DNA of 32,311 bases from Selenomonadaceae bacterium (GTDB lineage: Bacteria > Bacillota > Negativicutes > Selenomonadales > Selenomonadaceae). Shown piece by piece: positions 1 through 8,095 of the stretch. Position 1 is the stretch's first letter. Each line of letters starts with the position of its first letter. The stretch spans positions 1 to 32,311 of the forward strand of contig JAFXTD010000021.1 in assembly GCA_017535925.1 (NCBI GenBank), written 5' to 3'. Below the pieces are notes generated by a model, which ran no database searches, was not told the origin of the DNA, and was given only the letters and a program-made list of their open reading frames with translations. A program made the position numbers and the translations under genes.

Positions 1-40
1 ACAGGATGTTCATCCGCCGGACTAACGCCCTTTTCTTTTG

Positions 41-75
41 CTACTTTTCTTTTGGGCGCAACAAAAGAAAAGTAG
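41..75. repeat. Perfect 14-bp inverted repeat (hairpin)
   Basis: CTACTTTTCTTTTG at 41-54 is exactly complementary to CAAAAGAAAAGTAG at 62-75, with a 7-base loop. Neither strand has a T run directly after the stem, so it is not a typical intrinsic terminator. Similar CTTTTCTTTTG hairpins occur as intergenic repeats in other bacteria as far as I recall, so a repeat-family element is the likelier reading. Confidence 0.7.
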
Positions 76-91
76 AAGAAAAAATAAAAAT

Positions 92-140
92 CATTGAAAC
101 GCTTAATCGAAACCGCCAATTTAATTTACCAACACACCCT
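92..140 (+). repeat. Dispersed repeat, left copy
   Basis: The segment beginning CATTGAAACGCTTAATCG matches the reverse complement of 31263-31310. The first 18 bases are identical, the middle diverges, and then ATTTAATTTACCAACA is identical again. The two copies are inverted relative to each other and lie in the two non-coding regions near the ends of the window. Confidence 0.6.
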
Positions 141-233
141 AACCACTAACCACTAAGTTCGCCCGTCAATATACTACAACGCCGAATCGAAAACAACCCG
201 CTTGAAAATTTGTTGGTAAATTTCTTTTAAAGT

Positions 234-268
234 GGTCAGGTATCAGGGGTCAGGTATCAGGTTTCAGG
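234..268 (+). repeat. Heptanucleotide tandem repeat, TATCAGG type, 5 units
   Basis: Five consecutive 7-base units read GGTCAGG, TATCAGG, GGTCAGG, TATCAGG, TTTCAGG. The same type recurs at 31195-31236. The period and the fixed final AGG link it to the AATTAGG arrays elsewhere in the window. Confidence 0.75.
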
Positions 269-347
269 GATTAGAATTCTAACAGCTAACAGCTGCTTTT
301 AAATTTAACAACAGACTCTAATTTTGCTCCTGTCGACGTGTTTTAAT

Positions 348-376
348 TTGACATTGAAAGTTTCATTTGTTATAAC
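348..376 (+). promoter_or_regulatory. Vegetative promoter of glyQS
   Basis: TTGACA at 348-353 and TATAAC at 371-376 are separated by exactly 17 bases, a near-consensus housekeeping promoter. Transcription would begin around 383, leaving a leader of about 25 bases before the TTG start at 408. That is too short for a T-box riboswitch and rules out starts upstream of 383. Confidence 0.8.
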
Positions 377-407
377 GGGCTTGAATTTTTTTAAGGAGGT
401 AACTCGA

Positions 408-1295
408 TTGAAGTATCAGGAATTGGTATTCGCATTGCAGAAATTTTGGGCGGATAAGGGTTGCATATTGGCGGAGCCCTACGACGTGGAAAAAGGCGCG
501 GGCACGATGAACCCGTTTACATTTTTGAGAGTGCTCGGTCCCGAACCTTGGAATGTGGCATATACGGAACCTTCGCGCAGACCGGCTGACGGTCGCTACG
601 GAGACAATCCCAATCGCCTCTATCAACATCATCAACTGCAACTTATCATGAAACCTTCGCCCGACAACATCCAAGAGCTTTATCTGGACAGCCTCGCGGC
701 TATCGGCATTGAAGCGGCTAAGCATGATATTCGTTTCGTTGAGGACAACTGGGAATCGCCTACACTTGGCGCGTGGGGTCTCGGTTGGGAAGTTTGGCTT
801 GACGGCATGGAGATAACTCAATTCACTTACTTTCAGCAAGTAGGCAGCCAAGACGTTAAACCCGTTGCCGTCGAAATAACTTACGGGCTTGAACGTTTGG
901 CAATGTATATTCAAGGCGTCGAAAATGTTTACGACGTCGAATGGGCGGAAGGCGTCACTTACGGCGATGTCTTCCACCAAAACGAATTCGAACAAACAAG
1001 TTACGCCTTCGACTTGAGTGACGAGGATTTGCTCTTTGAACTCTTCGACAAATACGAGGCGGAAGCTGTTCGGATTATCAAGCTCGGCTACGTTCACCCC
1101 GCCTACGATTATGTTTTGAAATGTTCGCACACTTTCAATCTGCTTGACGCAAGAGGCGCAATCAGTGTCAGTGAGCGGACGGCGTTTATCGGGCGCGTGA
1201 GGAAGTTGGCTCGCATGTGTGCCGAAGTTTATCTCAAGCAGCGTGAAAAACTCGGCTACCCGTTGCTGAAAAAATCTGCGGAGGTGAATGCGTAA
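408..1295 (+). CDS. glyQ: Glycine--tRNA ligase alpha subunit
   Basis: This is the catalytic alpha subunit of the bacterial alpha2beta2 glycyl-tRNA synthetase, which charges tRNA-Gly in the cytoplasm. The family signature is clear: [20 protein letters not shown] near residue 35, then [11 protein letters not shown] and [12 protein letters not shown], and the conserved [18 protein letters not shown] stretch. I chose the TTG at 408 (start of [14 protein letters not shown]) because AAGGAGGT lies 7 bases upstream and the promoter places the transcript start near 383. This gives 295 residues, the usual length. An in-frame ATG at 324 lies upstream of the promoter and is rejected. The stop overlaps the glyS start by one base (TAATG), so the subunits are translationally coupled. 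Confidence 0.97.
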   Translation: MKYQELVFALQKFWADKGCILAEPYDVEKGAGTMNPFTFLRVLGPEPWNVAYTEPSRRPADGRYGDNPNRLYQHHQLQLIMKPSPDNIQELYLDSLAAIGIEAAKHDIRFVEDNWESPTLGAWGLGWEVWLDGMEITQFTYFQQVGSQDVKPVAVEITYGLERLAMYIQGVENVYDVEWAEGVTYGDVFHQNEFEQTSYAFDLSDEDLLFELFDKYEAEAVRIIKLGYVHPAYDYVLKCSHTFNLLDARGAISVSERTAFIGRVRKLARMCAEVYLKQREKLGYPLLKKSAEVNA

Positions 1296-3382
1296 TGGAC
1301 ACGAAAACTTTATTGCTTGAAATCGGTACGGAAGAAATCCCCGCGCACGCCGGGCCCGGCATTTTGAATCAGCTGAAAACTTTGGCGGAAAAATCTTTTT
1401 CGGAGGCGCGTATCACTTTCGGAAAAATTCAAACACTCGGCACGCCGCGCAGGTTGTCTTTGCTGATTGAAGACGTTGCAACCAAGGCGGCTGACGTTGA
1501 AACGGAAAAGCGCGGGCCTTCGACAAAGATAGCCTTCGACAAAGACGGCAAGCCCTCGAAAGCGGCGATAGGTTTTGCTCGCGGACAGAAGGTCAAGCCT
1601 GAAGATTTAATCTCTCGTGACGGCTACGTTTACGCCGTGATTCGCGAACAGGGAAAATCTTCCGCCGAAATTTTCAAGACGCTCCTTCCCAAAATCATTT
1701 GCGATTTGAACTTCCCGAACAACATGCGCTGGGGCAATTTGGATTTCAAATTCATTCGTCCGTTGAGGTGGCTTGTCGCGCTTTTCGGCGAAGAAATTAT
1801 CCCGTTTGAAGTCGCCGGCGTTCAAAGCGGCAGAATTTCTCGCGGTCACAGATTTTTAACAATTAGGAATGAGGAATTAGGAATTAGGAATGGTTTGAAG
1901 CGCGGAGAATTTGAAATTGCAAATGCCTCCGATTACGTCGAGGCTTGCGAAAAAAATTTTGTTATCGTCGACCAAAACCGTCGCCGCGAAATAATAACCG
2001 CGCAGATTAAAGAAGTTGCCTCGTCGAAAGGCGGCGTTGCAGAAATTACCGACGACTTGTTGGAAGAGGTTTTGTATCTTGTCGAATATCCGACGGCACT
2101 TGCGGGTTCTTTCGAGGAAAAATATTTGAAACTGCCCGCCGAAGCCGTGATAACTCCCATGCGCGACCACCAACGCTATTTCCCCGTCAAGACTATCGGC
2201 GGAAGATTGATGCCGCTTTTCATAACGATTCGCAACGGCGGCAAAGATTATATCGACATCGTTCAACACGGCAACGAACGCGTTTTGAAAGCTCGTTTGG
2301 AGGACGCGCAGTTTTTCTTCAACGAGGACAGGAGAAAATCCCTCGACGCTCACCGCGAAAAACTTAAGACCGTCGTTTTTCAAGAGGGGCTCGGCTCGGT
2401 TTATGAAAAGAGCGAACGCCTCGTTAAGCTTGTCGAAAAAATTTCCGCAATGCTCGGCGTCGACGCAACCAATTCGATTCGTGCGGCGGAACTTTGCAAA
2501 GCCGACCTCGTCACGGGCATGGTCACCGAATTCACGGAATTGCAAGGCGTCATGGGTCGCGAATATGCAAAACTCGACGGCGAGGAAGCTGAAGTCTGCG
2601 CGGCGATTGACGAACACTACATGCCGCGCTTTGCAGGGGACGCTCAACCGAAAACGACTGCCGGAAAAATTTTGAGCCTCGCCGATAAAATTGACAACAT
2701 CGTTGCAACCTTCAGCAGAGGCTTGGTGCCGACAGGTTCGCAAGACCCGTTTGCTCTGCGCCGTCAAGCTTTGGGTATCGTCAATCTTTTGAGCGGTGCG
2801 CGTTGGTCGTTGTCGATTAGCGAAGTCGTCGAAGTCTCAATGGATTTGCTCAAGATTACCGATAAAGTCGGTCGCGAAAAAATTCAGCAGGAAGTCGCCG
2901 ATTTCATGCGCCTGCGTGTCAAAAATGTTTTGAGCGGCTCGACACGCTATGACGTTATCGACGCGGTGATTGACGACGTTGACGATATTTTTGCAGTCAC
3001 TTTGAAGGCGGCGGCTCTCGAACAATTCCTCGCTGCGCCCGATTCGACGAAAATAATTCAATCGTTCGTGCGCGTCGGCAACCTTGCAAAGAAAGCCGAA
3101 TCAACCGAACTCAACGCGGAACTCTTCACACTCGACGCGGAAAAAGTTTTGCACGGAGCATTCGCGGCGATAAAAGTTGCGGCGGACGAACTTATTGCCA
3201 AGAAGGATTTTCTCGGAGCACTCGACGTGTTGAAGAAACTTTCCACGCCGATTGATTCTTTCTTCGATTCGGTCATGGTCATGGACGAAAATTTAACCGT
3301 TCGCAAAAATCGGCTCGCGCTGTTGAAGTCGATAGACAACCTGCTTGCAAAAATCGCTGACTTCGGAAAAATCGTCCAATAG
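1295..3382 (+). CDS. glyS: Glycine--tRNA ligase beta subunit
   Basis: This is the beta subunit of tetrameric glycyl-tRNA synthetase, needed for tRNA recognition. At 695 residues it is full length. It opens with the typical LLLEIGTEEIPA and carries TPRRLSLLIEDVA, RWLVALFG, SRGHRFL, EYPTALAGSF, ITPMRDHQRYFPV and a C-terminal HD-like/anticodon-binding region. GGAGGTG precedes the ATG. One oddity: residues 190-199, just after the conserved GHRFL, are encoded by four heptads of the AATTAGG family (1861-1888) that recur elsewhere only in non-coding DNA. The frame stays open through them. The insertion sits where other GlyS proteins have a short variable loop, so it is probably tolerated. Confidence 0.97.
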   Translation: MDTKTLLLEIGTEEIPAHAGPGILNQLKTLAEKSFSEARITFGKIQTLGTPRRLSLLIEDVATKAADVETEKRGPSTKIAFDKDGKPSKAAIGFARGQKVKPEDLISRDGYVYAVIREQGKSSAEIFKTLLPKIICDLNFPNNMRWGNLDFKFIRPLRWLVALFGEEIIPFEVAGVQSGRISRGHRFLTIRNEELGIRNGLKRGEFEIANASDYVEACEKNFVIVDQNRRREIITAQIKEVASSKGGVAEITDDLLEEVLYLVEYPTALAGSFEEKYLKLPAEAVITPMRDHQRYFPVKTIGGRLMPLFITIRNGGKDYIDIVQHGNERVLKARLEDAQFFFNEDRRKSLDAHREKLKTVVFQEGLGSVYEKSERLVKLVEKISAMLGVDATNSIRAAELCKADLVTGMVTEFTELQGVMGREYAKLDGEEAEVCAAIDEHYMPRFAGDAQPKTTAGKILSLADKIDNIVATFSRGLVPTGSQDPFALRRQALGIVNLLSGARWSLSISEVVEVSMDLLKITDKVGREKIQQEVADFMRLRVKNVLSGSTRYDVIDAVIDDVDDIFAVTLKAAALEQFLAAPDSTKIIQSFVRVGNLAKKAESTELNAELFTLDAEKVLHGAFAAIKVAADELIAKKDFLGALDVLKKLSTPIDSFFDSVMVMDENLTVRKNRLALLKSIDNLLAKIADFGKIVQ
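1861..1888 (+). repeat. AATTAGG heptad array inside glyS, 4 units
   Basis: The units are AATTAGG, AATGAGG, AATTAGG, AATTAGG, followed by the start of a fifth. They are translated in the glyS frame as IRNEELGIRN. Identical arrays lie between genes at 11418-11452, 22706-22786 and 27686-27763. Confidence 0.85.
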
Positions 3383-3395
3383 GAGAAAACCTTTC

Positions 3396-4370
3396 ATGGA
3401 TGAGCAAATCAAAATTGCACCGCGTTCGTTTAACTTTTTGGAACTCGACGAAATGCGCGGCATCCTCACGAAGCGGAGCTTGCGCAGAGAAAAACTTATC
3501 ACGGAAATTCAGTGGTACCTCAAACTTCCCAAGCAACTTCATTACCTCGCGCCGCGCATTTTCAACTATTCCTTATACATCGACAAGCCGTATATACAAA
3601 TGGAATTCTACGGCTATCGAACGCTGCACGAAATATTTTTACACGACGAATTATCCCGCTCGACTTGCGAAAAAATTTTCCGAAGGCTGCTTTTCATTGC
3701 GGAAGACATGCAGGCTTGCAAACTTCAATGCGATAAAAAAATTGCTCAAGCCGCCGTCCGGTCTATGTGCGTCGATAAAACTTTGCAGCGTTTGGACAGG
3801 CTCAAAGGGAACGACGACTTCAAAAATTTTTTCACGCAGAAAATTATCATCAACGGCAAGTCTTATCCTTCGCTGAACGAAATAATTTCTTTGTTGCCCG
3901 ATATGGTTGCCCGCCTGCTCTTTGAAAACGTTGAAGAATATTTTTCGGTTATTCACGGCGATTTGTGCCTCCCGAATATTTTGATTGAGGAGGAGCATAA
4001 ATTTTTGCGGCTTATTGACCCTCGCGGAAAATTCGGAGACTTCGACATATACGGCGACCGGCGTTACGACTTGGCGAAACTTCTTCATTCGCTGGAGGGC
4101 AATTACGATTTCATAATCGCTGACAAATTCGAGGCAAGCGTTCGAGGTGCGGCGATTGATTACGAATTTAAGCTTGACTTCGCGGAGGCTGAAGAAATTT
4201 TTTTCGAGGTCTTCAAGGAGCAATTAAAAGACTTGCCCGCCTTGAGATTGATTGAGGCGACGCTTTTTTTGAGCATGATTCCGTTGCACGCCGATTCTTT
4301 GAGCCGACAGCAAGTCATGTTGGCGCGGGGCGTCGAGTTGTTTGAATCCGTATTGGAGGAGCCGAAATGA
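3396..4370 (+). CDS. Phosphotransferase of the aminoglycoside/choline kinase fold
   Basis: A 324-residue cytoplasmic protein with the kinase-like phosphotransferase signature. VIHGDLCLPNIL supplies the catalytic Asp and metal-binding Asn (the HxDxxxxN motif), and LIDPRGKFGD follows where the second metal-binding Asp is expected. YIQMEFYGYRTLHE resembles the hinge region. The ATG at 3396 is chosen because AGGAG lies 10 bases upstream. It starts 13 bases after glyS and overlaps the next gene by 4 bases (ATGA). Its neighbours are a nucleotidyltransferase and WavE-type proteins, so it most likely phosphorylates a sugar or small alcohol for a surface glycan, in the manner of LicA. An antibiotic-resistance role is unlikely in this setting. 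The substrate is not known. Confidence 0.75.
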   Translation: MDEQIKIAPRSFNFLELDEMRGILTKRSLRREKLITEIQWYLKLPKQLHYLAPRIFNYSLYIDKPYIQMEFYGYRTLHEIFLHDELSRSTCEKIFRRLLFIAEDMQACKLQCDKKIAQAAVRSMCVDKTLQRLDRLKGNDDFKNFFTQKIIINGKSYPSLNEIISLLPDMVARLLFENVEEYFSVIHGDLCLPNILIEEEHKFLRLIDPRGKFGDFDIYGDRRYDLAKLLHSLEGNYDFIIADKFEASVRGAAIDYEFKLDFAEAEEIFFEVFKEQLKDLPALRLIEATLFLSMIPLHADSLSRQQVMLARGVELFESVLEEPK

Positions 4371-5077
4371 ATATTGTGATAACTATGGCGGGGCTCGGCT
4401 TGCGCTTTCGCGAGGCGGGCTACACCGTTCCGAAATATCAAATCGAAGTTCGCGACAAAACTCTTTTCGAGTGGTCAATGTCGAGCTTGGAAAATTTTTT
4501 CGGCGAACCGTTTATCTTTATCGTTCGCAAAGCTGACAACGCGACCGATTTTATCAAGAAGTCCTGCGCGAAATTGGGCATTGACGGAAAAATTATCGAG
4601 CTTGAGAAATTGACACGCGGGCAGGCTGAAACAGCAATGTTCGCGGAAAAATTTTGGCTTGAAGACGAGCCGCTCTTGATTTACAACATCGACACCTACG
4701 TCGAGCCGGGACAACTCAAAACGGAAGTCATTCGCGGCGAAGGATTTATTCCTTGCTTCGAGGCGGCGGGCACCCATTGGAGTTTCGTTAAGCTTGACGA
4801 CAGCGGCAAAGCGATTGAAGTCCGCGAGAAGCAACGCATTTCAAATCATTGTTCAATCGGCGCGTATTATTTCAAGTCCGCGAAACTTTATGCCGACCTC
4901 TACAAAAATTTTTACGTCAACGATTCGGGGCGTGTCGAACAATACATTGCTCCGATTTACAATCTTTTAATCAAGCGGGGCGCGGCGGTTTACATTCAAG
5001 ACATCCCCTCCGAATTCGTTCATGTGCTCGGCACACCCGCTGAAGTAAAAATTTTCGGAGGGTGCGGCAATGGTTGA
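4367..5077 (+). CDS. Sugar-phosphate/choline-phosphate nucleotidyltransferase
   Basis: A 236-residue nucleotidyltransferase of the GT-A-like pyrophosphorylase family. The N-terminus ITMAGLGLRFREAGYTVPK is a variant of the nucleotide-binding GxGxRF...PK signature. YNIDTYV is the likely metal-binding segment, and GAYYFKSA is typical of the family. It would transfer NMP from an NTP to a phosphorylated sugar or choline, activating it for transfer to a glycan. It overlaps the preceding kinase by 4 bases (ATGA) and the following gene by 8 bases, so the set is one operon. GGAGGAG precedes the ATG. Kinase plus nucleotidyltransferase recalls the LicA/LicC pair; the real substrate cannot be read from sequence. 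Confidence 0.8.
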   Translation: MNIVITMAGLGLRFREAGYTVPKYQIEVRDKTLFEWSMSSLENFFGEPFIFIVRKADNATDFIKKSCAKLGIDGKIIELEKLTRGQAETAMFAEKFWLEDEPLLIYNIDTYVEPGQLKTEVIRGEGFIPCFEAAGTHWSFVKLDDSGKAIEVREKQRISNHCSIGAYYFKSAKLYADLYKNFYVNDSGRVEQYIAPIYNLLIKRGAAVYIQDIPSEFVHVLGTPAEVKIFGGCGNG

Positions 5078-6530
5078 TACGGATAAAATTCATCGTATAG
5101 CTAAACTCCTCATAAAAATTCCGAACGACTTCGACAACGTCTATGTGATACATGACAGGCTTTTTGTTGCAGAGCCGGCAGCACTTTTTCGACGGCTGAA
5201 AATTCCGGTTGCAGCGATAATGTCTGATACGGCGGCAGAAAAAGAACTTTGGGGATTTCCCATCGTCAAAACGGCAGAGGCATCTGCAAACTTCAACGAA
5301 CGCACCGCTTTAATCATTCTTTCCAAAAAACCCGTGCCGCTCATTCAAACGACTTTTGATTTCGCGGTAAGAGGCAAGATGTTAACTGTCCCTGCGTTCG
5401 TCATGACAAACGAAGAAGCTGTGGCGATTTATTCCTGCGTGATGGTGCAAAGATTTATCGACATGTATAAGGAGGACGGTATCACTGACGTAACAAAAAC
5501 TCCGTCTGCACTTGCGCAAAGATTTGCTTGCGGTCTGACAACTTTTTTGCATCCTCACTTTCAAAATTTTAAATATCAACTTTGGGACAGGCGCGAACAT
5601 TTTAAACCGACTTACGACTTCGACGACGCGGCGATTGTCATTCAAGGTCCGATTGCCTACGACAACAATTACACCGTCGAAACCTTCAAGCTCTATCGTT
5701 TGATTTATCCGAACGTGCCGATTGTCGTTTCCACTTGGAAGGGCGAGGCGACAAATGATTTTCGCAAAGCGTGCCGAGAAAATTCAATCGTCCTTTTGGA
5801 AAACGAAATGCCTCAAGAGCGCGGGGCTTTCAACGTGAACCTGCAACTCAAAAGTTCTTTGCAAGGTGTCAAGTTTATTCAAGAGCACACGTCGGCAAAA
5901 TTCGTGCTCAAGACTCGAACAGACCAACGCATTAACCGTTTCGATTTCTTGGTGCACTTCAAAAATCTGCTTGAGACTTTTCCGCCCAAAGACGACAAAC
6001 TTCACAAGCGAATCATTTTCCTTAGTGTTGTCAACTTGACGCAGTTCCCTTTTTATTATCAGGATTATCTTTCGTTCGGGCACGTCGAGGATATTTCGAA
6101 GCTCTACGGCATACCGTTTCACAGCGAGCCCGGCGAAATGACATATACGGCTAAAAATTATCGCCGTATGATTAAAATTAGGGGCAAGGTTCTTTCGAAT
6201 CGTTATTCGTTGGATTATGATTCGGCTTTCGCGAAAAATCCAAACGCTTGCAAAGCTAAAAGGTGGGCGCGCAAATTTTGTTTTCCGGAAATGTATATCT
6301 CAAAGACTTTTTACGAGCAGCACATCGCTCCGATTGACGAGACCAAACTTCCGGAAACAAGTTGGAAATTTGCCGCAGAGTACCTCATACTTATTGACCC
6401 CGAAGCAATTCTTGCCGATTGGCCGAAATATGAAAATACGCGTTATAAAGCTTTCACCAATTCGGGAAGGCACAGCGCATTTTCCCGTTGGCTGGACATG
6501 TACAGAAATTTCAAGGCGAATTTGATTTAA
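5070..6530 (+). CDS. WavE-family lipopolysaccharide synthesis protein, copy 1
   Basis: A 486-residue protein. The C-terminal two thirds match the WavE lipopolysaccharide-synthesis family by pattern: AIVIQGPIAYDNNYTVET near residue 189, then IVVSTWKGE, a VLKTRTDQRI motif and LSFGHVEDISKLY. Family members are putative glycosyltransferases acting on surface glycans. The N-terminal 150 residues resemble a nucleotide-binding fold (MSDTAAEKELWGFPIV) of unknown job. GGAGGG precedes the ATG, which overlaps the nucleotidyltransferase stop. The next gene is a tandem paralogue of the same length: the first two thirds are nearly the same, while the last 150 residues diverge, as expected for changed acceptor or donor specificity. 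Confidence 0.75.
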   Translation: MVDTDKIHRIAKLLIKIPNDFDNVYVIHDRLFVAEPAALFRRLKIPVAAIMSDTAAEKELWGFPIVKTAEASANFNERTALIILSKKPVPLIQTTFDFAVRGKMLTVPAFVMTNEEAVAIYSCVMVQRFIDMYKEDGITDVTKTPSALAQRFACGLTTFLHPHFQNFKYQLWDRREHFKPTYDFDDAAIVIQGPIAYDNNYTVETFKLYRLIYPNVPIVVSTWKGEATNDFRKACRENSIVLLENEMPQERGAFNVNLQLKSSLQGVKFIQEHTSAKFVLKTRTDQRINRFDFLVHFKNLLETFPPKDDKLHKRIIFLSVVNLTQFPFYYQDYLSFGHVEDISKLYGIPFHSEPGEMTYTAKNYRRMIKIRGKVLSNRYSLDYDSAFAKNPNACKAKRWARKFCFPEMYISKTFYEQHIAPIDETKLPETSWKFAAEYLILIDPEAILADWPKYENTRYKAFTNSGRHSAFSRWLDMYRNFKANLI

Positions 6531-6552
6531 AAATTTTTCGGAGGAAGCGATA

Positions 6553-8013
6553 ATGTTTGACACGGATAAAATTCATCGAATAGCCAAACTCCTCATGAAA
6601 ATCCCGAACGAATTCGACAACGTCTACGTGATACATGACGGACTTTTTGTTGCAGAATCGGCGGCACTTTTTCGGCGGCTGAAAATTCCGGTTGCAGCGA
6701 TAATGTCTGATACGGCGGCAGAAAAAGAACTTTGGGGCTTCCCCGTCGTCAAAACGGTAGCGGCGTCTGCAAACTTCAACGAGCGCACGGCTTTAATCAT
6801 CCTCTCAAAAAAACCCGTGCCGCTCATTCAAACGACTTTTGATTTTACAATACGGGGGGGGGTGATTACTGTCCCCGCGTTTGTCATGACCAACGAAGAA
6901 GCCGCGGCGATTTATGACCGTTTGATTCTGAAAGGATTTATCGACATGTATGCGGCGGACGGCATCACTGACGTAACAAAAACTCCGTCTGCACTTGCCC
7001 AACGATTTGCTCGAGGTCTGACAACTTTTTTGCACCCGAACTTTCAAGATTTTAAATATCAACTTTGGGACAGGCGCGAACATTTTAAACCGACTTACGA
7101 CTTCGACGACACGGCGATTGTGATTCAAGGTCCGATTGCTTACGACAATAATTACACTGTCGAAACTTTTAAATTCTATCGCTCAATTTATCCGAATGCG
7201 CCGATTGTCGTTTCCACTTGGAAGGGCGAGGCGACAAATGATTTTCGCAAAGCGTGCCGAGAAAATTCAATCGTCCTTTTGGAAAACGAAATGCCGAAAG
7301 AACGCGGATTGCTCAACGAAAACATGCAAATCAGAAGCTCGTATCAGGGCGTCAAATACCTCAGAGAAAATACCGGCGTAAAATTCGTGCTCAAGACTCG
7401 GACAGACCAACGCATTAACCGCTGTGAGTTTTTGGTTTACTTCAAAAATTTGTTAGAGACTTTCCCGCCAAACGGAGACAAACTTAATCTAAGAATAATT
7501 TTTCTCAACTCACCTGTTTCAAAGTTCTGGCCTTTTTATATCAACGATTTTCTGGCGTTCGGGCACGTCGAGGATATTTTCAAACTCTATGACATACCGC
7601 TTCATTACGATTCCGGAGAAATAGCGTATGCCATAAAACATGTACGGCGAAGATTTAAAATACGAGCGATCTTGCGTAATCCGAAATATCTCTTTGATTA
7701 TAATTCCGTGACCGAGCAAAATCACAAACTTTATAAATTAAACAAGATGATTAACCGTTGGAGCTGGGCAGAAGTTTACATTGCAAGAACTTTTTATGAA
7801 AAACACATTGCGCCCATTGACGAGAACAAACTTCTTGAAACGAATTGGAAATTTATTCATGATTATCTGATTTTGATTGACCTTGAGGCAATTCTTTGGG
7901 ATTGGGCAAAATATGAAGATAGACGTTACGTCTACAGCTATTTTAACGAATCTAATTTTGCTTTTGGGCATTGGCTGGACATGTACAGAAATTTCAAGAT
8001 TGATTGGGTTTGA
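6553..8013 (+). CDS. WavE-family lipopolysaccharide synthesis protein, copy 2 (with G9 tract)
   Basis: This is a tandem paralogue of the preceding gene, also 486 residues, with the same AIVIQGPIAYDNNYTVET, IVVSTWKGE and VLKTRTDQRI motifs. It begins 22 bases downstream behind its own GGAGG. The C-terminal third differs strongly from copy 1. At 6854-6862 a run of nine G encodes part of IRGGVITV at residues 101-103; copy 1 has no such run in the corresponding position. A gain or loss of one G would cut the protein near residue 105, so this copy may be phase variable. In the given sequence the frame is open. The reaction and sugar substrate are unknown. Confidence 0.75.
   Translation: MFDTDKIHRIAKLLMKIPNEFDNVYVIHDGLFVAESAALFRRLKIPVAAIMSDTAAEKELWGFPVVKTVAASANFNERTALIILSKKPVPLIQTTFDFTIRGGVITVPAFVMTNEEAAAIYDRLILKGFIDMYAADGITDVTKTPSALAQRFARGLTTFLHPNFQDFKYQLWDRREHFKPTYDFDDTAIVIQGPIAYDNNYTVETFKFYRSIYPNAPIVVSTWKGEATNDFRKACRENSIVLLENEMPKERGLLNENMQIRSSYQGVKYLRENTGVKFVLKTRTDQRINRCEFLVYFKNLLETFPPNGDKLNLRIIFLNSPVSKFWPFYINDFLAFGHVEDIFKLYDIPLHYDSGEIAYAIKHVRRRFKIRAILRNPKYLFDYNSVTEQNHKLYKLNKMINRWSWAEVYIARTFYEKHIAPIDENKLLETNWKFIHDYLILIDLEAILWDWAKYEDRRYVYSYFNESNFAFGHWLDMYRNFKIDWV
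6854..6862 (+). repeat. Nine-G homopolymer inside a coding region
   Basis: An uninterrupted run of nine G lies within codons 101-104 of the second WavE-family gene. Runs of this length in surface-glycan genes are classical slipped-strand hot spots in other bacteria. The paralogous segment of copy 1 reads AGAGGCAAGATG and has no run. Confidence 0.9.
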
Positions 8014-8095
8014 TTAAAAGCTTGCAGGAAGTTTTAACGCCGCGTCGAATTTGCCAATAAAAATAAGCGCGATAAATTCAAAAGGAAGAATGACT

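Larger units (their letters stand above)
1..347. other. Non-coding region upstream of glyQ, rich in repeats
   Basis: I see no convincing gene here. The stretch holds, in order, a perfect 14-bp hairpin (41-75), a segment at 92-140 that recurs inverted near the right end of the window, and five heptads of the NNTCAGG type (234-268). An AACAGCTAACAGCTGCTTTTA-like segment near 280-302 has a relative on the opposite strand near 31336-31355. The region appears to be a collecting place for short dispersed repeats ahead of the glyQ promoter. Confidence 0.6.

Noticed and set aside
234..268. CRISPR-like array
   Set aside because: The units are 7 bases long and directly adjacent, with no spacers, and no cas genes are in the window.
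324..407. N-terminal extension of glyQ to the ATG at 324
   Set aside because: The promoter boxes at 348-376 lie inside the extension, and AAGGAGGT sits just before the TTG at 408, which gives the normal length.
145..407. T-box riboswitch upstream of glyQS
   Set aside because: A strong promoter lies only about 30 bases before the start, and I see no terminator/antiterminator pair or conserved T-box sequence.
3396..4370. Aminoglycoside resistance gene
   Set aside because: The fold is shared with many small-molecule kinases. The operon context with a nucleotidyltransferase and WavE proteins points to glycan synthesis.
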